The translations under genes were made by a program, and so were the position numbers. From Phyllobacterium calauticae (GTDB lineage: Bacteria; Pseudomonadota; Alphaproteobacteria; Rhizobiales; Rhizobiaceae), in NCBI RefSeq assembly GCF_019991125.1, contig NZ_JAGENB010000002.1, positions 1,010,772-1,074,771 on the forward strand: a stretch of 64,000 nt of DNA. Reading direction: 5' to 3'. The notes below the pieces were generated by a model, which did no database searches, was not told the DNA's origin, and saw only the letters and a list, made by a program, of their open reading frames with translations. Every line of letters begins with the position of its first letter. Position 1 is the stretch's first letter. Shown here piece after piece: positions 41,281-49,863 of this stretch.

Positions 41281-42504
41281 ATGATTAAGCGCTACATTCT
41301 ACCCGTGATCATTCTCATTTTGGTCGTGGTGCTTGCCGGAGGGCTGGTCTGGTTCAACTTTTTCCGCGATGGAATGATCAAGCAGTTCTTCGCGACCATG
41401 CAGCAGCCGGCGCAATCCGTCTCGACCTATACGGTCGAGCCCGCCGTCTGGACGCCGAATATCGAAGCCATCGGTACCGTCAGCGCCATTCAGGGTGTCG
41501 AGCTGGCCGTGGAAGTCGCGGGTATCGTCAAGGACATCCCGTTCACAGCCAACGATATCCTCGAGAAGGGCGCATCGCTGCTGCAGCTGGATGACGCCAT
41601 CGAAAAGGCCGATATTGTCGCCGCCAAGGCGCAGGATGTGCTGAACGACCAGACATTGGCGCGTGCCCGCACCCTGAATACACGCGGTGTCGGCGCGGAA
41701 TCCAATGTGGATACGGCCCAGGCCGCATCGCTGGCCAAGAAGGCTGAAATTGCCAAGCTGGAAGCTGTCATGGAGCAGAAACTGCTCAAGGCACCGTTCA
41801 AGGGCACGGTCGGTATTCCGCGCATCGAACTCGGCCAGTATCTGTCGCCGGGCACAGTCGTCGTTTCGCTGCAGGACCTGTCCACCATGCGTGTGGATTT
41901 CACCGTCAACGAACAGAATCTCAATCTGATCAAGATGGGCCAGTTGATCAAGCTCAGCCTTTCGGATGCCGATCAGCCCTATGAAGGCCAGATCACGGCG
42001 ATCGAACCGCGTATTGATCCGTCGACGCGTCTGGTGTCGGTGCGTGCGAAAGTCGATAATCCCGAAGGCAAGTTGCGGCCCGGCCAGTTCGCGCAGGTTC
42101 GCGTCGAGCTTCCCAAGGAAGAAGGCGTGTTCACCTTGCCGCAGACGGCGCTCGTCTCCAGCCTTTACGGCGACTACATCTATGTCGTTCGCCCGGCACC
42201 CGACGCAGCCAAGCCGGCAGACGCGGCCAAGCCAGCAGCGGATGCGGCCAAGCCTGCCGATGCGGCGAAGCCTGCTGCCGCCGGTGCGACTGCAGAGAAG
42301 AAAGAGCCCAAGCTTGTCGTTGCACAGGTTTTCGTCAAGCCCGGCCGCCGTTCCGGCCTTCTGGTTGAAATCACCAAGGGTCTGAACAAAGGCGACATCG
42401 TTGTGACGGCCGGTCAGAACCGCCTAAACGCCGGTTCGGTGGTCACAATCGCCAATGACGTGAACCCAGCAAATACAACCGATTCAGGACTGCCCAAGAA
42501 ATGA
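41281..42504 (+). CDS. RND efflux membrane-fusion (adaptor) subunit
   Basis: The 407-residue protein starts with a membrane anchor (residues 5-30, PVIILILVVVLAGGLVWF) and has the adaptor layout: lipoyl/barrel-sandwich (VQGVELAVEVAGIVKDIPF and APFKGTVGIPRIELGQYLSPG), a coiled coil with DAIEKADIVAAKAQD, and a beta-barrel (FTVNEQNLNLIKMGQ). An AKPADAA repeat occupies residues about 306-335, between barrel and membrane-proximal part. The stop overlaps the pump gene by four bases. It links the inner-membrane pump to an outer-membrane channel, which is not encoded nearby. Confidence 0.92.
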   Translation: MIKRYILPVIILILVVVLAGGLVWFNFFRDGMIKQFFATMQQPAQSVSTYTVEPAVWTPNIEAIGTVSAIQGVELAVEVAGIVKDIPFTANDILEKGASLLQLDDAIEKADIVAAKAQDVLNDQTLARARTLNTRGVGAESNVDTAQAASLAKKAEIAKLEAVMEQKLLKAPFKGTVGIPRIELGQYLSPGTVVVSLQDLSTMRVDFTVNEQNLNLIKMGQLIKLSLSDADQPYEGQITAIEPRIDPSTRLVSVRAKVDNPEGKLRPGQFAQVRVELPKEEGVFTLPQTALVSSLYGDYIYVVRPAPDAAKPADAAKPAADAAKPADAAKPAAAGATAEKKEPKLVVAQVFVKPGRRSGLLVEITKGLNKGDIVVTAGQNRLNAGSVVTIANDVNPANTTDSGLPKK

Positions 42505-45500
42505 ATTTTTCAGAAGTTTTCATTCGCCGCCCCGTTCTATCGACGGTTGTCGCTTTGATGATCATTCTGCTTGGCGCGCAGGGTTTGACGAATCTTTCGA
42601 TTCGCCAATACCCGAAGGTCGAGGAAACGGCCATCACCGTGACAACGGCCTATGCTGGGGCAAGTGCCGATCTTATTCAGGGATTCATCTCTGCACCCAT
42701 CGCCAATGCGGTGACCACGACGGAAAACATCGACTACGTGACGTCATCGTCGTCACCGTCGTCGAGCACCGTCACCGTTCACATGAAGCTTGGCTCCAAT
42801 CCTGATGCTGCTTTGACCGAGGTCATTTCCAAGGTCAACCAGGTGCGCGGCAATCTGCCCAAGGAGGCGGACGACCCTGTCATCACCAAGGGCACGGGGC
42901 AGAATTTTGCGACGATGTACCTCGCCGTGCAGAACCCGAACATGACGAGCGAGCAGATTACCGAATATCTGCAGCGCGTCATCCAGCCGCGCATGTCGAC
43001 CATTCAGGGCGTTGCCAACGCGCAGATCCTGGGCGGTCAGGTTTTCTCGATGCGCGTCTGGATCGATCCGGTCAAGATGGCGGCGCATACGACGACGGCT
43101 TCGGAAGTATTGGCTGCCATCAATCAGTCCAACTTCCTGTCGGCGCCGGGCAAGGTGCAGAACCTGTACACGGCTTCGCCGATCACGCTGAAGACCACAT
43201 TGCAGACGCCAGAGGCATTCGGTGCCCTGCCGATCAAATCCGACGCCAAGAGCATCGTGCGGTTGCGCGATATCGCGCGGATCGAGCTTGGCGCGGTGAG
43301 CACGGATACGCGCGTGACCTTCAACGGCTCGAGTGGTACGTTTATCGGTATTTTCCCGACACCTTCGGCGAACCCGCTGGATATGACGGCGGCCGTGCGC
43401 AAGGAATTGCCGGCGATCCAGGCAACTCTGCCCGATGGCATGACCATGATCATGCTTTACGATTCGACGGAACAGATCAGTTCGTCGGTCGATGAAGTGT
43501 ACAAGACCATCGGTGAAGCCGTGCTCATCGTTGTTCTGGTGATCCTTCTCTTCCTTGGTTCGTTCCGCTCCGTCATCATTCCGGTCGTCACGATTCCGAT
43601 TTCGCTGGTCGGCGTGTGCTTCTTCCTGTTCCTGCTGGGCTATTCGATCAACCTTCTCTCCCTGCTGGCGATGGTTCTGGCCATCGGTCTCGTCGTGGAC
43701 GACGCGATCGTTGTTCTGGAAAACATCCATCGCCACATCGAAGAGGGGCTGAAGCCGCTCGATGCCTCGCTCAAGGGCATGAAGGAAATCACCGGGCCGA
43801 TCATCGCGATGACGATCACGCTTGCTGCTGTGTTCGCACCGCTCGGCTTTACCGCCGGTCTTACCGGGGCGCTGTTCCGCGAGTTCGCGTTTACGCTCGC
43901 CGGTGCGGTTATCATTTCCGGTGTCGCGGCTTTGACGGTTTCGCCGATGATGTGCGCGCTGCTGCTGAAACCCGGCAATCACAGCCGTTTCCAGCGCATC
44001 GTGGACAGAAGCTTCGGCTGGCTTGAAGGTGTCTATGAACGGCGCGTTGCCGGGTCGTTGGCCTTCCGGCCGGTGACATTGCTGATCGTTATCATTCTGG
44101 TGGCTTTGACAGGATTTCTGTTTACCAAAACGGCATCCGAACTGGCACCGGAAGAAGATGGCGGCTTCCTGGTCTCGCTGGTCAATGCCCCGCAATATGC
44201 AACGACCGACTATACCCTGCTCTATGCCAACCAGATCGATGCGCTGACGAAGGATCTGCCGGAGCTCAAGGCCCGCTTCAATATTGCTGGTCTTGGCACG
44301 ACGAATTCCGCCTTCGCCATCTGGGTCTTCAAGGATTGGTCACAGCGCACCAAGTCGCAGAAGCAGCTTCAGCAGGAACTGCAGAAGATGATTGCTCCGG
44401 TGGCGGGTGCGCAGGCCTATATCTTTGCCCTGCCGACACTTCCGGGCAGCGGCGGCGGCTTGCCGATCTCCGTGGTTCTTCAATCAACCGGTCCGTCGGA
44501 CAAGGTGTTTGAAATCGCCGAAGAGGTAAAGCGGCAGGCTCAGGCGTCCGGCAAGTTCATTGTCGTGCAGAATTCCCTGTCCTTCAACGCACCGCAGACG
44601 ACGGTAACGATCGATCGTGACCGTGCGGCGGCTCTCGGCGTGCCGGTGAGCGACATCGGCCAGACGCTTGGATTGCTGGTCGGCGGCGGCAAGATCGCCA
44701 AGTTCGACCGCGATTCCAACAGCTACGACATCATTCCGCAGGTGCCGCAGGATTTCAGATCGAATCCTGAAAACCTCGGCCAGTATTTTGTCAAAAGCGC
44801 TTCGGGTGACATGGTGCCTTTGTCGGCTGTGGTCAAAATCGTGCAGAATGCGGCACCGGCAGCCATCGAGCAGTTCAACCAGTTGAATTCCGCAACGATC
44901 AGTGCCTTGCCGATGCCGGGCGTCTCCACAGGTGAAGGCCTGCAGACGGTCATCAACACGGCACGCCCCTTGATGCCGGATGGGTTCTTCCTCGATTACA
45001 TCGGCCAGTCGCGTCTGGAAATCACCCAGGGCAACACGATCCTCATTGCCTTCATTCTGGCGGTTGTCGTGATTTACCTGGTGCTTGCGGCGCAGTTCGA
45101 AAGCTTCCGCGATCCGTTCATCATCATGATGTCGGTGCCCTTGTCGATCTTCGGTGCGATTGTTCCGCTGAACATGGGGCTGGGAACGCTGAACATCTAC
45201 ACGCAGGTAGGGCTGATCACACTGGTCGGGCTGATTACCAAGCACGGCATTCTCATGGTGGAATTTGCCAACCAGCAGCGGGAACTGCATGGGATATCGC
45301 GGCATGATGCGATCATTCTGGCCGCCAAGACCCGTCTTCGCCCGATCCTGATGACGACCGCCGCCATGGCGCTCGGCGTTATCCCGCTGATCACGGCGAC
45401 CGGTGCGGGTGCGGCAGCCCGTTATTCCATCGGCCTGGTGATTTTCTCCGGCATTCTGGTCGGCACGATCTTCACGCTCTTCGTGGTGCCGATGTTCTAC

Positions 45501-45584
45501 ACCTTCATTTCACACAGGGATCACACGGCTGAGCCAGCCGCGGCGCCTGTGTCGAACGGGGATGCGCAATTCGGCCGTACCTGA
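42501..45584 (+). CDS. RND multidrug efflux pump, HAE1 family
   Basis: The 1027-residue inner-membrane antiporter has twelve transmembrane helices and two large periplasmic loops. It begins MNFSEVFIRRPVLSTVVALMIILLGAQ, contains the proton-relay pair in IGLVVDDAIVVLENIHRH near residue 400 and the second-half motif GLITKHGILMVEFANQ(Q)RE, and ends FTLFVVPMFYTFI. The adaptor ORF overlaps it by four bases. Substrate range cannot be read from sequence; the family expels drugs, detergents and dyes. A terminator follows. Confidence 0.94.
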   Translation: MNFSEVFIRRPVLSTVVALMIILLGAQGLTNLSIRQYPKVEETAITVTTAYAGASADLIQGFISAPIANAVTTTENIDYVTSSSSPSSSTVTVHMKLGSNPDAALTEVISKVNQVRGNLPKEADDPVITKGTGQNFATMYLAVQNPNMTSEQITEYLQRVIQPRMSTIQGVANAQILGGQVFSMRVWIDPVKMAAHTTTASEVLAAINQSNFLSAPGKVQNLYTASPITLKTTLQTPEAFGALPIKSDAKSIVRLRDIARIELGAVSTDTRVTFNGSSGTFIGIFPTPSANPLDMTAAVRKELPAIQATLPDGMTMIMLYDSTEQISSSVDEVYKTIGEAVLIVVLVILLFLGSFRSVIIPVVTIPISLVGVCFFLFLLGYSINLLSLLAMVLAIGLVVDDAIVVLENIHRHIEEGLKPLDASLKGMKEITGPIIAMTITLAAVFAPLGFTAGLTGALFREFAFTLAGAVIISGVAALTVSPMMCALLLKPGNHSRFQRIVDRSFGWLEGVYERRVAGSLAFRPVTLLIVIILVALTGFLFTKTASELAPEEDGGFLVSLVNAPQYATTDYTLLYANQIDALTKDLPELKARFNIAGLGTTNSAFAIWVFKDWSQRTKSQKQLQQELQKMIAPVAGAQAYIFALPTLPGSGGGLPISVVLQSTGPSDKVFEIAEEVKRQAQASGKFIVVQNSLSFNAPQTTVTIDRDRAAALGVPVSDIGQTLGLLVGGGKIAKFDRDSNSYDIIPQVPQDFRSNPENLGQYFVKSASGDMVPLSAVVKIVQNAAPAAIEQFNQLNSATISALPMPGVSTGEGLQTVINTARPLMPDGFFLDYIGQSRLEITQGNTILIAFILAVVVIYLVLAAQFESFRDPFIIMMSVPLSIFGAIVPLNMGLGTLNIYTQVGLITLVGLITKHGILMVEFANQQRELHGISRHDAIILAAKTRLRPILMTTAAMALGVIPLITATGAGAAARYSIGLVIFSGILVGTIFTLFVVPMFYTFISHRDHTAEPAAAPVSNGDAQFGRT

Positions 45585-45603
45585 CCGGTTGAACGCTGCA
45601 CAA

Positions 45604-45640
45604 CAAAAAGCCTCCGAACCTTGCCGGTTCGGAGGCTTTG
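45604..45640. terminator. Terminator between RND pump and GlsB-like gene
   Basis: AAAGCCTCCGAACC and GGTTCGGAGGCTTT form a fourteen-base stem around TTGCC, with A-run and T-run on both sides, so it can serve both convergent genes. Confidence 0.88.
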
Positions 45641-45662
45641 TCGTTTCAAATAGCTGGTATCG

Positions 45663-45917
45663 TCAGGCTCGCTTGACGGCGCGAAGAATGATGAGGAGGA
45701 TGACGGCGCCGATTGTCGCCGAAATAACAGCGCCCAGAATTCCGGCACCCAGCGATATGCCCAGACGCGGCAGGAGATATCCCGCTATGAATGCGCCGAT
45801 AACGCCGATGATCAGATCGCCGATGAGGCCAAAGCCGCCCCCACTGACAAGCTGACTCGCCAGCCACCCAGCGATCAGTCCCACTAACAGGAAAATAAGA
45901 AGTGATTCTCCACCCAT
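45663..45917 (-). CDS. GlsB/YeaQ/YmgE family stress-response membrane protein
   Basis: The 84-residue protein is three hydrophobic helices rich in Gly (LIFLLVGLIAGWLASQLVSGGGFGLIGDLIIGVIGAFIAGYLLPRLGI and a third), the transglycosylase-associated family pattern. In other bacteria these proteins are induced by stress. GGAGAGACGACT gives the ribosome-binding site. It stands alone on the minus strand. Confidence 0.87.
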   Translation of the reverse strand: MGGESLLIFLLVGLIAGWLASQLVSGGGFGLIGDLIIGVIGAFIAGYLLPRLGISLGAGILGAVISATIGAVILLIILRAVKRA

Positions 45918-46025
45918 AGTCGTCTCTCCACATGCCGGTTGCGTTACGATGGTCCTGCAGACCGTGGATGCCGCTCTTCATGGGCGATCCGGGATCGGCC
46001 GTAGAATCATCACAAGGATTTTACG

Positions 46026-46088
46026 ATGGGAAATCTGTTTTGGATAATAAAACTTGTATGGTTGGCGATCAAACACCGCAATATATAG
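46026..46088 (+). CDS. Candidate 20-residue hydrophobic peptide
   Basis: ATG 46026 opens MGNLFWIIKLVWLAIKHRNI followed by TAG. AAGGA stands seven bases upstream, and the peptide is a single amphipathic or membrane-spanning stretch with a basic end. It lies in the 347-base gap between the GlsB-like gene and the next minus-strand gene, and no other gene is seen there. Real translation is unproven and such ORFs occur by chance. Confidence 0.28.
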   Translation: MGNLFWIIKLVWLAIKHRNI

Positions 46089-46188
46089 TGCATTGAGGCA
46101 ATCTGGCGGGCGACCAAGGCACTATCATCCGGAAATCATTGCGCTTCTTGCGGTCTTAGAAAAATTTGGGAAGAAGCGGAGAAACACG

Positions 46189-46230
46189 TGAAAAAGCTAT
46201 GCCGGCTATGGTTTCCCACGACCGGCATAG
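46189..46230 (-). terminator. Terminator of the Lys/His/Ala-rich gene
   Basis: CTATGCCGG (46197-46205) and CCGGCATAG (46222-46230) form a nine-base stem; on the minus strand it is followed by CTTTTTC. Confidence 0.82.
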
Positions 46231-46264
46231 TTGCAGGCAATTCAAGAATTGCGGGCCAGGAAGA

Positions 46265-46492
46265 TTACATTTTCTTGGCAGGGGCCTTCTTGGCAGCGGC
46301 CTTCTTGTGGGTCTTGTGCTTGTGGGTCTTCTTAACAACATGCTTCTTTGCAGTGTGCTTGGTAGCAGTTGTTGCTGCTGCGGCTGCCGGTGCGGCAGCA
46401 GTGGCTGCGTTGGCGCTGGAAGCTGTCAGAACCGGAGCCGAAACAGCGAGAGCAACAGCAAGGCCGAGAGCTGTGTAGAGGGACTTTTTCAT
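46265..46492 (-). CDS. Small exported protein, Lys/His/Ala-rich
   Basis: The 75-residue product starts with a signal peptide (MKKSLYTALGLAVALAVSAP...SANA, cleavage near residue 29) followed by a low-complexity tail made of Ala, Lys, Thr and His (ATKHTAKKHVVKKTHKHKTHKKAAAKK). The mature part is extremely basic, unlike its neighbours. Histone-tail-like, acid-stress (Asr-like) or metal/nucleic-acid-binding roles are guesses. It has its own terminator. Confidence 0.7.
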   Translation of the reverse strand: MKKSLYTALGLAVALAVSAPVLTASSANAATAAAPAAAAATTATKHTAKKHVVKKTHKHKTHKKAAAKKAPAKKM

Positions 46493-46534
46493 AGGTCAGT
46501 TTCCTTTTGATATGGGCTCATGGGACACAGTCGA

Positions 46535-46828
46535 TCAGTCATCAATCGGCTGCACACCGAGCAGTTTCAACGCTTGTGCGAACGTTCTGATGCCTTGTGC
46601 CTGCTTGTTGCTTGCACAAAACCTTGTTGCCCTGCGTTGAAGTGCTCTCGCCTTGGCTGCCCGTTTTGCCTCGGCGTGTTCGGTGATGGCTTGTTGAGTT
46701 TGCAGCTGAAGTTTGCCGCAAAGCTCGGAACGGGTCAGCGTTTCGTCGGCCATCGACAGGTCGACTGGCACAGCGGCATACAGCGCGCCGGTCAGAATGA
46801 GTGTCGATATGGTCAGGACGTTGCGCAT
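46535..46828 (-). CDS. Hypothetical exported protein with two Cys
   Basis: The 97-residue product has a signal peptide (NVLTISTLILTGALYAAVPVDLSMA, cleavage near 26-28) and a small helical, Ala/Lys/Gln-rich mature part with two Cys (LCGKLQLQTQQAI and RFCASNKQAQGIRTF), which could form a disulphide. I do not recognise a named family. It is next to the Lys-rich gene in the same direction but has its own 42-base spacer. Confidence 0.65.
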   Translation of the reverse strand: MRNVLTISTLILTGALYAAVPVDLSMADETLTRSELCGKLQLQTQQAITEHAEAKRAAKARALQRRATRFCASNKQAQGIRTFAQALKLLGVQPIDD

Positions 46829-47075
46829 AAAACCCTTTGGCGTTCGAGTGTTGTCCTGTTCAGTGATTGCGAACAGGTCCGGTGTGCCTGTTATCGGGCA
46901 TGACTATTGCGCGCGTTTTTCCGCTCTGTAGTGTTTTGTTTCTGGATTGTTTCTGAAAGCGGGAAGCGGCGGTAAATCGCCGGGAAGTGATCAGGAGCAG
47001 CTGGTCAATGCGGATTTCGGCCTTTATCTTGTTGCCGGATAATCAAAGTTGGGCCTGACACGTTGAAAGATTCGC

Positions 47076-47792
47076 ATGAAATCTGAGCCGCATATCCTGA
47101 TTGTCGACGATGACGATGCCATTCGCGATTTGCTGCACGAGTTTTTGAAAAAGCGCGGCATGCGTGTCTCCGTCGCCAGGGACAGTGAAGAGATGCAGGC
47201 CATCTTTTCGCGCACGCCCGTCGACCTGCTCATTCTCGATGTGATGCTGCCGGGCAAGAGCGGCATGGAGATTTGCCGGGATATCCGCATGCACTCACGC
47301 GTGCCGATCATCATGCTGACGGCCATCACGGAAACCACGGACCGCGTCGTCGGGCTGGAGATGGGGGCGGATGACTATGTGTCGAAACCGTTCGATCCGC
47401 GCGAGCTGCTGGCACGGGTGAGGGCGGTTCTGCGCCGTCTGGACGGCCCGGGCCCGGACCGGCGGATCGAGCCGCAGGTTTACAAATTTGCCGGATGGAC
47501 GATGGATTGCTCGCGCCGCCGGCTGGTCTCGCCCGACAATGTGCGGGTGGAACTGACCAGCGGCGAATTCAATCTGCTGGAAACGCTGGTGAAGAGTGCG
47601 CAGCGCATGCTCAGCCGCGATCAGCTGCTGGAACTTGCCGGAAGCAATGTCGCTTACGGATATGACCGCAGCATCGATATCCTGATCAGCCGGCTGCGCC
47701 GCAAGATGGAAGACGATCCGCGGTCGCCGAAACTGATCCTGACCATTCGCGGCGGCGGGTATCAGTTCGTGCCGGAAGTCGTGGCGGAATGA
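47076..47792 (+). CDS. OmpR-family response regulator
   Basis: The 238-residue protein has a receiver domain with acidic pocket DDDD (residues 11-14), phosphorylation site Asp55 in LLILDVMLPG and the conserved Lys in YVSKPFDPRELLARV, then a winged-helix DNA-binding domain (ELTSGEFNLLETLVK, GYDRSIDILISRLRRKMEDDP, TIRGGGYQFV). It overlaps the kinase gene by four bases. The target genes are not evident. Confidence 0.93.
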   Translation: MKSEPHILIVDDDDAIRDLLHEFLKKRGMRVSVARDSEEMQAIFSRTPVDLLILDVMLPGKSGMEICRDIRMHSRVPIIMLTAITETTDRVVGLEMGADDYVSKPFDPRELLARVRAVLRRLDGPGPDRRIEPQVYKFAGWTMDCSRRRLVSPDNVRVELTSGEFNLLETLVKSAQRMLSRDQLLELAGSNVAYGYDRSIDILISRLRRKMEDDPRSPKLILTIRGGGYQFVPEVVAE

Positions 47793-49201
47793 AGCGGTTT
47801 CTGCCCCAGTCCCTGCCAAGCTGGATCCTGCTGATCCTGATTGCCGGACTGATCACCACGCAGATCGCGACGCTGTCCATCGTCTCGCGTGACCGCAGCG
47901 AAGGCAACAATATCCTTGAGCTGTTTCGCCTGAGCGAGCGTGCGTACACGCTGGTCAAGCTGCTCTACGCCGCGCCGCCGCCGGAGCGCACCCGGCTTGC
48001 CGGCGCCATGTCGAATGCGTCCAGCCCGCTCTATATGTCGGATGATCCGGCCGTGACATCGGCGATTGCATCCGATGACAATCTGGCCGAGCTTGAAGAC
48101 GTGCTTGTCGCGCGGTTTTCAGCCTTTGGCGTGACGGATGCGCGGGTTCGCCGCGAATCGCCCAACGCCACACCGGAAACCGATACGGATTCCAGCACGC
48201 CCGGTGCGGATGTCGGCGTTGTCGAAAAGCAGCTGTCGGCGCTCGCGCAGGATTTCAGCAAGAGCGGCGGCCTGATCGCATCCATCGAATTCAGCGATGG
48301 CCAATGGCTGAATTTCGTGACGCCGGTTTCGCCCATCGATCCGATCCTCACCGTGCAGACGCTGCCATTGTTCGGCGCCGTCGCGGCCATTGTCATCATC
48401 TTGTCGATCTGGGCGATGCGCCGGCTGACGGCGCCGTATCGTGCATTGGAAAGCGCGGTCAAGCGCATCGGCGAGGATGTCAAAATTCCGCCTTTGCCGG
48501 AATTCGGCAGCACCGAGTACAAATCGGCGGCGCGGGCCGTCAATGCCATGCAGGCGCAACTGCGCGAATATGTGGCCGACCGTGAACAATTGGCGGCGGC
48601 GCTTGCCCATGATTTGCGCACGCCGTTGACCCGCATCCGCCTGCGGCTCGAATTGCTGCGCAAATCCCAGCTGCGCCAGTCGCTGATGCAGGATCTCAAC
48701 GATATCGAGGCGATTTCCCGTTCGGTCATCGACTTCGCCACCTATGAAGTGGTCGATGAAGAACAGGAAAAGATCGATTTCTGGTCTCTGGTCGACTCGA
48801 TTGTCGATAATTATCCGCAAGTGACGTTTGAAAAGAAAGGCATCGGCGCGCGCAAGCTCATCTGCACCGGGCGGCCGATCGCCTTGCGCCGCTGTGTCAC
48901 CAATCTGATCGACAATGCGGTGGCCTATGGCGAAAGAGCCGATATCAGTCTGAAGCTGGCCGGCAATGAGATTATCCTGGTAATCAAGGATCATGGTCCC
49001 GGTATTCCGCAGGCCAAGCTGGATGAGGTGTTCCAGCCATTCCGCCGGGTGGAGGGGTCGCGCAACCGGCAAACGGGCGGGTTTGGTCTCGGCCTGACCA
49101 TTGCCCGCAACATTGCCCGGCGCAGCGGCGGCGACATCAAGCTTGAAAACGATCCGGAGGGCGGATTGCGGGCGGAGCTGACAATCCCTCTGGCATCCTG
49201 A
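47789..49201 (+). CDS. Sensor histidine kinase
   Basis: The 470-residue kinase has two transmembrane helices (about residues 10-32 and 195-210) flanking a periplasmic sensor of about 160 residues, a HAMP segment, the H-box ALAHDLRTPLTRIRLRLELL with His274, and the ATPase domain with NLIDNAVAYGE (N-box), DHGPGIP, GGFGLGLTIARNI (G2). It pairs with the preceding regulator. The sensory region is not similar to a ligand domain that I recognise. Confidence 0.92.
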   Translation: MKRFLPQSLPSWILLILIAGLITTQIATLSIVSRDRSEGNNILELFRLSERAYTLVKLLYAAPPPERTRLAGAMSNASSPLYMSDDPAVTSAIASDDNLAELEDVLVARFSAFGVTDARVRRESPNATPETDTDSSTPGADVGVVEKQLSALAQDFSKSGGLIASIEFSDGQWLNFVTPVSPIDPILTVQTLPLFGAVAAIVIILSIWAMRRLTAPYRALESAVKRIGEDVKIPPLPEFGSTEYKSAARAVNAMQAQLREYVADREQLAAALAHDLRTPLTRIRLRLELLRKSQLRQSLMQDLNDIEAISRSVIDFATYEVVDEEQEKIDFWSLVDSIVDNYPQVTFEKKGIGARKLICTGRPIALRRCVTNLIDNAVAYGERADISLKLAGNEIILVIKDHGPGIPQAKLDEVFQPFRRVEGSRNRQTGGFGLGLTIARNIARRSGGDIKLENDPEGGLRAELTIPLAS

Positions 49202-49204
49202 CGC

Positions 49205-49744
49205 CTATTCCCCAGTCAGCACAAAGGACTGGATATCGTCAAAGACGGCATTCCAGTCCCGGTCCCCGATCTCCATGAAGCCGAAGAAGCGCAGCATGAA
49301 AACGCCTTCCGTGGCGATAAAGGCGATGCGCGCACGGCGGCCCGCTTCGGTTGACAGGTCGAAATCCGCCATTCTGGTTTTGTACCAGGCGCGGGTGCTG
49401 GCAAGGTGCTCCGGCGTCTGGATCAGGGACGACATCAGGCTTGCCGCCTTGGCGTTGGAGCTTTCGTCGCCTTTGCGCGTGGCTTCCAGGTGGGCGCGGA
49501 TCGGCGAAACCGGGGTTCCCTGGGTGAGTTGCACGACTTCCGCATCGTAGGCTTCGCCCCAGCGTTCCAGCATCGCATCGATAAGGGCGCCCTTGGTGCC
49601 AAAGCAATATTGCACGCCGCCCTTGGTGATCCCGGCCGCTTTCGCCACCGCATCGATGGTGAGCGCCGCAGCGCCCACCTTGCTCACCACGGCTTCCGCC
49701 GCATCGAGAACCTTGCCCCGATCAATCGTGCGTTTCCGGCCCAA
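49205..49744 (-). CDS. TetR family regulator of the adjacent MFS transporter
   Basis: The 179-residue product starts at TTG 49744 (LGRKRTIDRGKVLDAAEAVVSKVGAAALTIDAVAKAAGITKGGVQYCFGTKGALIDAM), with the helix-turn-helix in residues about 25-45. The frame is open 23 codons further up, but GAGGAA directly before TTG gives the best ribosome-binding site; other starts are possible. A palindrome in the gap to the divergent transporter is the probable operator. Confidence 0.82.
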   Translation of the reverse strand: MGRKRTIDRGKVLDAAEAVVSKVGAAALTIDAVAKAAGITKGGVQYCFGTKGALIDAMLERWGEAYDAEVVQLTQGTPVSPIRAHLEATRKGDESSNAKAASLMSSLIQTPEHLASTRAWYKTRMADFDLSTEAGRRARIAFIATEGVFMLRFFGFMEIGDRDWNAVFDDIQSFVLTGE

Positions 49745-49766
49745 AACAGTCTTCCTCTTCCATTTC

Positions 49767-49780
49767 AATACGAACGTATT
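49767..49780. promoter_or_regulatory. Operator-like palindrome of the TetR/MFS pair
   Basis: AATACG-AA-CGTATT lies 22 bases upstream of the TTG of the TetR gene and 84 bases before the transporter ATG. Confidence 0.55.
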
Positions 49781-49863
49781 TATATATGCCACGATGCAGC
49801 GATACCCAATCAATGCATGACCGCAAATATAACGGGAGCGGCAAATGCTCCAATGGTGAAAAA

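Noticed and set aside
42199-42290. Tandem repeat as CRISPR or satellite
   Set aside because: It is an in-frame coding repeat (AKPADAA) inside the efflux adaptor.
41281-45584. Naming the efflux pair BepDE or another specific pump
   Set aside because: TetR-adaptor-pump order is common; the sequence alone does not decide between RND subgroups.
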